Of a DNA stretch of 44,351 nt, positions 39,058 to 44,351 are shown piece by piece. The stretch spans positions 1 to 44,351 of the forward strand of contig CAZSFZ010000020.1 of assembly GCA_964606385.1 (NCBI GenBank), in the 5' to 3' direction. Origin of the DNA: Aquincolibacterium sp964606385 (GTDB lineage: Bacteria > Omnitrophota > Omnitrophia > Omnitrophales > Aquincolibacteriaceae). The notes below the pieces were generated by a model. That model ran no database searches, had not been told where the DNA came from, and saw only the letters and a program-made list of their open reading frames with translations. Every line of letters begins with the position of its first letter. Position 1 is the stretch's first letter. Both the position numbers and the translations under genes were made by a program.

Positions 39058-39103
39058 ATCATCTCCTATCCGGAAGGGCCGGGTCAGCGCGGACCTGTTC
39101 CGT

Positions 39104-39265
39104 TCAGCATTTATGTTTCAGCAGCGCGTTGGCGCCAAGGAACGCGAAGAGGATCACGGCGCAATTATACACAAGCCAGTACAGGTCGCTTTTGATGAGC
39201 ATTCCTATAAGTGTGGCAAATGTCAAAAGAATCAAGAGCGCTGCGACGATATGGTAGCTTTTCAT
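39104..39265 (-). CDS. Small membrane protein of unknown function
   Basis: 53 residues from the ATG at 39265, preceded by AAGGAAAGGA. Two hydrophobic helices separated by a short charged turn (L-I-K-S-D). A longer in-frame start at 39295 is unsupported by a ribosome site. One of a run of small membrane genes on this strand. Confidence 0.55.
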   Translation of the reverse strand: MKSYHIVAALLILLTFATLIGMLIKSDLYWLVYNCAVILFAFLGANALLKHKC

Positions 39266-39319
39266 GACTATCCTTTCCTTGTTTTTGCAAAGCAATGCGT
39301 TTCTCTTGGAACCGGAAGC

Positions 39320-39511
39320 TCAGGATTTACAAGTCTTATCTTTACGGCAACAACAGCAATTCATGAACTCCTTGATGATCAAAACCGCCCCGAGGACCGT
39401 AAGAGCGATAGCCCCCCAAGAAACCTCCCACCAGGCAAATACGATCACAAGCGCGCCCAAGAGCGCCCCGCAACAACAAGGCTTCGAGGAATTCTCTTTT
39501 TGACCTTCCAT
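39320..39511 (-). CDS. Small Cys-rich membrane protein
   Basis: 63 residues. Clusters of Cys (C-C-C at 12-14 and C-C-C-C at 52-55, plus C61) flank a membrane-spanning hydrophobic core of one or two helices, so they would sit on the same or opposite membrane faces depending on topology. GGGAGGCGTT-type Shine-Dalgarno. Metal binding or palmitoyl-like lipid attachment are possibilities; function unknown. Confidence 0.55.
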   Translation of the reverse strand: MEGQKENSSKPCCCGALLGALVIVFAWWEVSWGAIALTVLGAVLIIKEFMNCCCCRKDKTCKS

Positions 39512-39569
39512 AACGCCTCCCTTTATCCGTGGTGATGCGCGTAAAAGATGTATCGGATCATTTTTTGTT

Positions 39570-40376
39570 CTACACAGCTTCTTCTTTTTCAGCCGGCTCG
39601 GCTTCCTGCTGGACCCCGGTCTGGGTTGAAGATTGGGCCGCGGATGTTACGCCGCCCACGATCGCGCTTGAGGCGCGGGTCACATCTTGGGTCGAGGACT
39701 GGACCGATGAAGTCACGCCGTCCATGATCGTTTCGCCTTCCCGGGTCAGGGTCTGTGTGGAGGATTGGACCGCTGAAGTAACGCCGGATACCGTATCCGT
39801 TTGATCGGAAACCGTCGTTTCAGCTGTCTCGACAACATCCGCAACCGCGTTTTCAGGCTCCGGAACCGTTCCCGGAAGCACGTTGGCGGCCGTTTCCATC
39901 GGGTCGGTCACGGAGGTTTCGACGGTTTTCAGAAGGTCCGTGGCCGTGCTTTCAGTTTCTTGAGCCGTCTCCGCAAGAGCGGTCTCCGCTGTGTTCGCCT
40001 GATCGGCCACGGAGGTCTCAGCGGTCTTCAAAAGATCCGCGACTGAACTCTGAGCTTCTTGAGCTGTCTCCGCAAGAGTGGCCTTCGCCGTTTCCGTCTG
40101 ATCAGCAACAGAGCTTTCGGCCGCTTTCACGGCATTCGCGGCGAGAGCCTCTGCCGTTTGGGTTGTGTCCGCCAAAGTGTTTTCCGCGCTTTTCGCTGTC
40201 TCTGTTAAAGCGGTGGTCACGCTTTCGGGTACTTTGGTTTCAGCCGCGGTCGAGGTCAACGGGATCTGCAAAGTCGCCGCAGGTTCATTTTGAGGAACGC
40301 CCGACTCCTTATTGCAACCCGTCATTCCGGCCATTAAGAATACAAGCGCCGGTATCACGACTAGTATTTTTTTCAT
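39570..40376 (-). CDS. Lipoprotein built of 11-residue helical repeats
   Basis: 268 residues. Lipoprotein signal with lipobox M-T-G-C (C21). The rest is Ala/Thr/Glu/Ser-rich and repetitive. One repeat type has a 33-residue period (S-V-A-D-Q-x-x-T-A-x-x-x-L-A-E-T-A-Q-E), the other a 22-residue period (G-V-T-S-x-x-Q-S-S-T-Q, three copies). Both are multiples of 11, as in hendecad coiled coils, apolipoproteins and LEA-like proteins. Probably an extended envelope protein anchored to a membrane. AAGGAGGTTC Shine-Dalgarno. Confidence 0.75.
   Translation of the reverse strand: MKKILVVIPALVFLMAGMTGCNKESGVPQNEPAATLQIPLTSTAAETKVPESVTTALTETAKSAENTLADTTQTAEALAANAVKAAESSVADQTETAKATLAETAQEAQSSVADLLKTAETSVADQANTAETALAETAQETESTATDLLKTVETSVTDPMETAANVLPGTVPEPENAVADVVETAETTVSDQTDTVSGVTSAVQSSTQTLTREGETIMDGVTSSVQSSTQDVTRASSAIVGGVTSAAQSSTQTGVQQEAEPAEKEEAV
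39909..40120 (-). repeat. DNA tandem repeat of 99 bp encoding the 33-residue period
   Basis: The plus-strand word CACGGAGG starts at 39909 and again at 40008, and a diverged third copy starts near 40107, giving a 99 bp period inside the lipoprotein gene. Flanking text such as CTTGAGC(C/T)GTCTCCGCAAGAG recurs at the same spacing. The first two copies are clearly recent relatives. Confidence 0.75.
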
Positions 40377-40515
40377 GGTAGAACCTCCTTGTTTAAAAAC
40401 ATTGAATGCGGGCGAGCCGCACCTCAGACCACCACGCGAAGAACAGCCTGCCTTGGTCCTTATCTTGCTCTATAGCGTACAACTTTATCCGATAATTTTC
40501 CAGAACCTGTTATGC

Positions 40516-41334
40516 TCATCCAAGCGCGTAGTAATACCCCTTTTTCCTTTGGATCTCGATCGGAAGATCGAAGAGATCGCTGATATGTTTCCGGGTGAGC
40601 AGGCTTGCCTTCGGGCCCTCTTCAAGGACCCGTCCGTTTTTCATGAGCACGACCCGTGTGATCTCGGGAATGATGTCGGGCAAATGCTGCGTGACGAGCA
40701 CAATGTGGATCCCCGAGCGGGCGATCTTCCGAAGGATCTCTTTGAAATGATGCGTGGACCTGAGATCGAGGCTATTCGTGGGTTCATCCAGGATAAGCGC
40801 TTTGGGATCATGCACCAGCGCCCGCGCGATCAGGAACCGCCGGGCCTCCCCCGAGGACATGACGCACATTTTCCGGTCCTTCAGGTGCTCGATCTCGAGG
40901 AACGCCATGACCTTGGCGGCTTTTTTCTTCATCCCCGCGGTGACGCGCTGCCCCGGATGAAGCCCGATGCCGCTAAAAAATCCCGAATACACCGTCTCAA
41001 GGCCCGAAATATCCCGCGAGCAGGCCACTTGAAGATCATTCGAGACGATCCCCAAAAGATCGCGGAGCTCAAAAAGTTTCCAGCGGTCCCGGCCCCAAAC
41101 CTTAAAAACCGAACGCCCGTCCGCGACCGGGTAATATTCCCGGGTGACGGTTTTAATGAGAGAGGATTTCCCCGCTCCGTTCGCTCCCAGAATCGCGACA
41201 TTCTCTCCCGCGGGAATCGTAAGTGACAGGCCATCGAGCACTTTCTTGTTCTCTTCGCCCTGGATCACCGTGACATTCCGGAGCTCCAGGACCGGCGGCA
41301 ATGTCCGGCTTTGAGAAAGACGCGGTTTTTTCAA
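40516..41334 (-). CDS. ABC transporter ATP-binding protein
   Basis: 272 residues from a TTG at 41334 that overlaps the upstream stop by 4 nt (TTGA) and has GGGGGAG six nt before it; a TTG at 41385 is the alternative. Walker A G-A-N-G-A-G-K-S, signature M-S-S-G-E (usual L-S-G-G-Q), Walker B A-L-I-L-D-E-P-T-N, and a switch His in V-T-Q-H. Such lone ATPases (YlmA/ModF-like) may have regulatory or repair roles; no permease is adjacent. The AEDLSSG-type Gly is partly altered, so activity needs care. Confidence 0.85.
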   Translation of the reverse strand: MKKPRLSQSRTLPPVLELRNVTVIQGEENKKVLDGLSLTIPAGENVAILGANGAGKSSLIKTVTREYYPVADGRSVFKVWGRDRWKLFELRDLLGIVSNDLQVACSRDISGLETVYSGFFSGIGLHPGQRVTAGMKKKAAKVMAFLEIEHLKDRKMCVMSSGEARRFLIARALVHDPKALILDEPTNSLDLRSTHHFKEILRKIARSGIHIVLVTQHLPDIIPEITRVVLMKNGRVLEEGPKASLLTRKHISDLFDLPIEIQRKKGYYYALG

Positions 41335-41984
41335 CGGGCGCTCCCCCGGGCGAACCGAACACCCATCTCGTAGGCCTTCTTGCAATCTTCAGGAAATATT
41401 TCTTTTCTGCGCTTGAGCTTCTCCTTGGGATCGAAGCGCGTCGCTACGAATTTAGAGTAATCGTCGAACTGATAAGAGTCGAAGGAGAGAAGCGTCTCAC
41501 TGGAACCAAAGATCCTCGAAAGAAAACGTTCGGTGATCGCGAAGCGCTCGGCATAACCGACTTCGCGCATCTGCGCTTCCGTCACGCCCATCGTGTAAAT
41601 GAACCCCGTCGGGATCTTTTTCGGAAAAAGGGATTGAGGCGGATCCGTATAGGTCAGGTACGGGAACACCAACCGTTCCAGAAACGATTGCATCTCGCCC
41701 GTCATGCTGCCGAGGTAGATGGGAGAACCCAGGATCAGGGCATCCGCCGCTTCGATCCGTTTGAAGACCGGTTCCAGCACGTCCTTGACCGCGCACTGGC
41801 CGTAACTCAGCCCGTTGACGCGTTTACAGCAGAAGCAGCTGACGCAGCCCTGATACTCCAGATCGTAAAGATGAATGAGTTCGGCTTCCGCACCTTGCGA
41901 AACAGCCCCTTCCATGGCCTTTTTCAAAAGCGTCGCCGTGTTCCATTCCTTCCTCGGGCTTCCGTTCACCAGGATGATCTTCAT
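41331..41984 (-). CDS. Flavodoxin-fold NADPH-dependent FMN reductase / iron-sulfur flavoprotein-like
   Basis: 217 residues from the ATG at 41984, which overlaps the stop of the DUF2238 gene by 4 nt. Flavin phosphate loop N-G-S-P-R-K at about 7-12, a Cys-rich segment C-V-S-C-F-C-C-K with a further Cys about 11 residues later, and the flavin-isoalloxazine block G-S-P-I-Y-L-G-S-M-T-G. The Cys group is like that in flavodoxin-fold reductases of anaerobes and might bind an Fe-S cluster or a disulfide. Electron donor and acceptor unknown. Confidence 0.85.
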   Translation of the reverse strand: MKIILVNGSPRKEWNTATLLKKAMEGAVSQGAEAELIHLYDLEYQGCVSCFCCKRVNGLSYGQCAVKDVLEPVFKRIEAADALILGSPIYLGSMTGEMQSFLERLVFPYLTYTDPPQSLFPKKIPTGFIYTMGVTEAQMREVGYAERFAITERFLSRIFGSSETLLSFDSYQFDDYSKFVATRFDPKEKLKRRKEIFPEDCKKAYEMGVRFARGSAR

Positions 41985-42616
41985 AAGTTCTTGGACCGGC
42001 TTTCTTCCGGGATCGCGGTGTTTTTCCGGATTTTCCTGACAGCCCAAAAAATCAAGACCGCGAAGACAGCGCCGAGCGTGTCCATCAGCATGTCTTTTTG
42101 CGCGTCCCAAATGTCCCCTTGGGCCCCCAGGACCGCGGCCCCGGCGGCGGGATCGCTCTGCACCGCGTAGATCCATTCGAAGATCTCGTAGAACATCGCC
42201 ACGGCCGCGATCGAAAAAACAGCGAACAGAGTCGCGACCCAGGGCCTGTTGATCGCTTTTGTTTTGAGTGTGAGCTCCAGGATCGCGTAGGCGTAGAACC
42301 CGACCGTAAAATGCGCCGCCCGGTCATACATGTTGCGTTCGAACCCGAACGCGCGGTTAAACCAGTCGAAAGGCACTCTCTCGAACGTGTAATAACCTCC
42401 GACCGTATGCATAAAAACAAGAAAACTCATCAGGACATAGGCGGTGTTCGAGAAACGCACGCCGCGGACGTAAAGCCACACAAGCAGAAGCACGATCATG
42501 ACGATCGGCGTGTTCTCGGCGATCCATACCCCGCGGGCGTAGGGCCGGAACCCCAACACCGCGAAGAAGACGATGTAGGCAAGGAGCAGGAGCTTCGGAA
42601 AAATATTTCCTTTCAT
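41981..42616 (-). CDS. DUF2238 (YjdF-type) multi-pass membrane protein
   Basis: 211 residues from the ATG at 42616; longer in-frame starts reach into the transporter gene. Five or six transmembrane helices. Conserved-looking polar blocks Y-D-R-A-A-H-F-T-V-G, F-Y-E-I-F-E-W and G-D-I-W-D-A-Q-K-D-M match the DUF2238/YjdF family, whose function is unknown. Stop overlaps the next gene by 4 nt. Confidence 0.85.
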   Translation of the reverse strand: MKGNIFPKLLLLAYIVFFAVLGFRPYARGVWIAENTPIVMIVLLLVWLYVRGVRFSNTAYVLMSFLVFMHTVGGYYTFERVPFDWFNRAFGFERNMYDRAAHFTVGFYAYAILELTLKTKAINRPWVATLFAVFSIAAVAMFYEIFEWIYAVQSDPAAGAAVLGAQGDIWDAQKDMLMDTLGAVFAVLIFWAVRKIRKNTAIPEESRSKNL

Positions 42617-42647
42617 CGACCGACCTTTTTTATAGCTCTTGAAAATG

Positions 42648-43577
42648 CTATGCTTTTTTATCTTTTTGACGGGATATGAATGAAACAACCGCGTCGCAAC
42701 CGGAGAGACAGGCCTTGAGGTCCCGCTCGATCGAAGCGGCAAGGATTTCGGCTTGAGCCACGGTCACATCTTCCCGCACGCAGAAGCAAATATCCGCAAA
42801 GATCTTTTGTCCGGCCGCTCTTGTACGCAGACGCTGCAATCCCAGCGTCTCAGGCTGATAACGATCGATCACCTCACGGATCTTTTCACGGACCTCCTTT
42901 GCCGGAACCCCATCCAACAATTCGGCAAGGTCACGCGCGAACCCCTTGACGGGCATCACCATCAGGACAAAAGCCAACGCGATGGCCATGACAGGATCCA
43001 CATAAGGCGTGATCTCCAAATACCCCGCTTTTTGCAGAAAAAGCCCTGTCAAAAACCCGAAGCACACCCCCAGGGACAGGACCGCGTCGCTCATCCAATG
43101 CATGCTAGCCGCCTTAAACATCCGGGAATGCGTCCGGCGGGCGATCCTCCCCAGATATCCTGTCACCCCAAATCCCAGGATCGCCGCGAAAAAAATGCCG
43201 GCGGCGGGAAGGCTGTAACTATGGATTTCTTCCGCGTGCAAAATGTCCTGAACGGCAAAGTGGACACTGATCACGCACGTGGCGATGATCAGCACGCGCT
43301 GGACCAGGGCCGTCATCGGCTCGTACTTGTGATACCCGTAGTGGTAATATTCGTTGGGCGGCTGGTGGATCCTTTGCGCCGAGAAATGCATCAGAAGACC
43401 CGCCACCAGGATCACGAGGCTCGCCGCCGCGTCCAGGATCAGGGTGATGGAATCGACCGCGATCCCGATAGTCGCCGAGATCAGGAAAAGAACGATGGAG
43501 CTTGCGATCGAAAGCCGGGCCGCCCGGACATAAAGCGCGTGGACAGGCAAGCCCTCAGAAACCTTTTCGGCGGACAT
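42648..43577 (-). CDS. Cation diffusion facilitator family transporter, atypical metal site
   Basis: 309 residues, six transmembrane helices and a cytosolic ferredoxin-like C-terminal domain (about 215-300) with P-A-K-E-V-R-E-K-I-R. CDF proteins export Zn, Fe, Mn, Co or Ni by proton exchange. In TM5 the usual H-x3-D is present (H-W-M-S-D). In TM2 the usual D-A-x-H-S-L-x-D pattern reads D49-A-A-A-S-L-V-I, so the His and second Asp seem lost. G-Y-H-K-Y-E-P at 81-87 matches the conserved G-x-x-R/K-x-E loop. The gene follows the Ni-SOD by 18 nt. Confidence 0.85.
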   Translation of the reverse strand: MSAEKVSEGLPVHALYVRAARLSIASSIVLFLISATIGIAVDSITLILDAAASLVILVAGLLMHFSAQRIHQPPNEYYHYGYHKYEPMTALVQRVLIIATCVISVHFAVQDILHAEEIHSYSLPAAGIFFAAILGFGVTGYLGRIARRTHSRMFKAASMHWMSDAVLSLGVCFGFLTGLFLQKAGYLEITPYVDPVMAIALAFVLMVMPVKGFARDLAELLDGVPAKEVREKIREVIDRYQPETLGLQRLRTRAAGQKIFADICFCVREDVTVAQAEILAASIERDLKACLSGCDAVVSFISRQKDKKA

Positions 43578-43595
43578 CGGTGCTCCTTTTTGAGC

Positions 43596-44096
43596 TCAAC
43601 GCATTACCGGAAGATCCGGCCCCTCATCATGCGGGTGGCCGTGAATTCCCCGGTACAGTTCGCGATAATCGCTGATCGATCTGCGAAGCAAAACCACATT
43701 CTCCGGATCCAGCGTTTGCTTGGTCCTCATCGCGTAGACCGTGATCCGGTGGAGCAATTCCAGCTGCTGGTCATAAAATCCTTTTCCCTCCGGTCCTTCC
43801 GGGAATTTGACCCGCTGGCTGAGAAAATAATCCGCCACCTCTTCTTTGATCTTGTCGGCGTGCTCATCCTTGTTCCGGATCCAGCGCACCAACTGGTTCA
43901 TCTCGGGTTTCGCGGCCGCTTCGAGCGCGGCGATCTCCCTGATGGATTTCTCGATCGTATCCACGTGCTGGTCGAGCTCTTTGAACTTCAGCTCATCATC
44001 AAAGATCCCGCAGGGAATCTCACAATGCGAAAACGCGGTCCCCGGCACGGCCATCATCCCCGCGATCAGAAAAATACCGAGAGCTCTTCGGAACAT
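43596..44096 (-). CDS. sodN: Nickel superoxide dismutase with Sec signal peptide
   Basis: 166 residues. A signal peptide (about 1-23, ending T-A-F-S) leads directly into H24-C25-E-I-P-C29-G-I-F, the nickel hook of Ni-SOD (H-C-x-x-P-C-G-x-Y). Signal-peptidase cleavage after S23 would expose the N-terminal His that ligates Ni. Mature position 9 is Phe instead of the usual Tyr. The remaining helices, including H-A-D-K-I-K-E-E-V-A-D-Y-F, match the four-helix bundle of Ni-SOD. The enzyme disproportionates superoxide, here probably in the periplasm. No separate SodX protease is seen in the window. Strong GGAGGGGCC before the ATG. Confidence 0.85.
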   Translation of the reverse strand: MFRRALGIFLIAGMMAVPGTAFSHCEIPCGIFDDELKFKELDQHVDTIEKSIREIAALEAAAKPEMNQLVRWIRNKDEHADKIKEEVADYFLSQRVKFPEGPEGKGFYDQQLELLHRITVYAMRTKQTLDPENVVLLRRSISDYRELYRGIHGHPHDEGPDLPVMR

Positions 44097-44135
44097 AGGC
44101 CCCTCCTTATAAGGTTCAAAATAAAGCGGTTGTTT

Positions 44136-44351
44136 TTATTTCATCCGGTTCGGGACCTTGAGCGTCTTCCCGCTCACCATAAAAACGTCTTTTCCCCGGT
44201 GGTGGAGCGTGCGCGCGTTCCTTTGCCGCGGGTCGATCCATGCCTTAACCGCCTTCACAATAAAAAGATCATACCGGTCCGTCATGCGGAGGTCTACGGC
44301 CTTGCATTCTAGATTCACGAAACACTCCCCGACCCCGGGAGCTTTGACACA
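44136..44351 (-). CDS. Flavin reductase-like protein, C-terminal fragment (cut by window edge)
   Basis: The minus strand is open from the right edge to a stop at 44136 (71 codons visible, no start). The block F-V-N-L-E-C-K-A-V-D, then R-Y-D-L-F-I-V-K-A-V-K-A-W-I-D-P and T-L-H-H-R-G-K-D-V-F-M-V, matches the C-terminus of FMN-binding split-barrel flavin reductases as found in anaerobes and PVC-group bacteria. A GTG at 44318 is internal, not a likely start. Precedes the Ni-SOD gene by 39 nt. Confidence 0.75.
   Translation of the reverse strand, partial: CVKAPGVGECFVNLECKAVDLRMTDRYDLFIVKAVKAWIDPRQRNARTLHHRGKDVFMVSGKTLKVPNRMK

Noticed and set aside
42753..44312. 519-residue plus-strand frame crossing the CDF and Ni-SOD genes
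   Set aside because: It spans two well-supported minus-strand genes and is rich in His, Arg, Asp and Pro as shadow frames are.
1..44351. CRISPR arrays, tRNA and rRNA genes, insertion sequences
   Set aside because: No regularly spaced direct repeats, cloverleaf with TTCGA-type arm, rRNA core segment or transposase was seen; the only tandem repeats are the 10 bp unit at 19537 and the 99 bp unit in the lipoprotein gene.

Overview
This 44.4 kb window looks like chromosomal DNA of a didermic, uncultured-type bacterium. The best guess is the PVC superphylum, probably Omnitrophota. That is an inference from an exosortase-associated TIGR04073-type protein, a FadL/OmpP1 outer-membrane porin, E. coli-type MurB, many small secreted or lipoprotein genes, and a giant multidomain secreted protein. 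It was not tested by phylogeny. Coding density is high: no gene-free stretch exceeds 260 nt. Most genes lie on the minus strand. No tRNA, rRNA, CRISPR array, insertion sequence or prophage gene is visible.

Layout. 1-3.6 kb: an rlmH fragment runs off the left edge. It is divergent from a spore-photoproduct-lyase-like radical SAM protein, followed by an alternative-oxidase-like diiron protein and a lone PilT-type ATPase. 3.6-5 kb: a secreted orphan and a VapBC-type toxin-antitoxin pair with a clear promoter and operator. 5-19.1 kb: a three-gene unit of ribbon-helix-helix protein, 4311-residue giant and secreted TPR protein. The giant carries, in order, a signal peptide, beta-helix, Ig-like region, RHS/YD-like repeats, glucoamylase-like alpha/alpha toroid, jelly-roll-like and further YD-like repeats, coiled coil, C39-like domain, hydrophobic segments and an alpha/beta-hydrolase-like end. 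This is the most novel system here. It resembles a polymorphic toxin or giant surface protein, and base composition drops sharply in its C-terminal third-of-a-kilobase-scale module and in the following TPR gene. 19.1-21.2 kb: a small orphan, a structured non-coding leader and a FadL-type porin.

21.2-25.4 kb: a stress and lipid operon hrcA-grpE-dnaJ-thioesterase-gpsA, without dnaK and with a short HrcA. 25.4-27.1 kb: an ECF sigma factor, a membrane anti-sigma factor and a Spy/CpxP-like periplasmic protein, a likely envelope-stress or metal-sensing module. 27.2-30.1 kb: a 926-residue secreted protein whose toroid domain is related to the one inside the giant.

30.1-36.6 kb: a minus-strand series running from a receiver-histidine kinase and a receiver-PAS regulator through small secreted proteins, a 54-residue microprotein, a nuclease-like protein, MurB and an SDR-DUF2867 protein. 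36.8-40.4 kb: the TIGR04073-type protein and a run of small membrane proteins ending with a lipoprotein built of 11-residue repeats. 40.5-44.35 kb: a tightly packed minus-strand unit of a flavin-reductase fragment (right edge), a nickel superoxide dismutase with its own signal peptide, a cation-diffusion-facilitator-like protein with a degenerate metal site, a DUF2238 membrane protein, a flavodoxin-fold reductase and an ABC ATPase. The alternative oxidase, Ni-SOD and flavin reductases together suggest a cell that meets oxygen.
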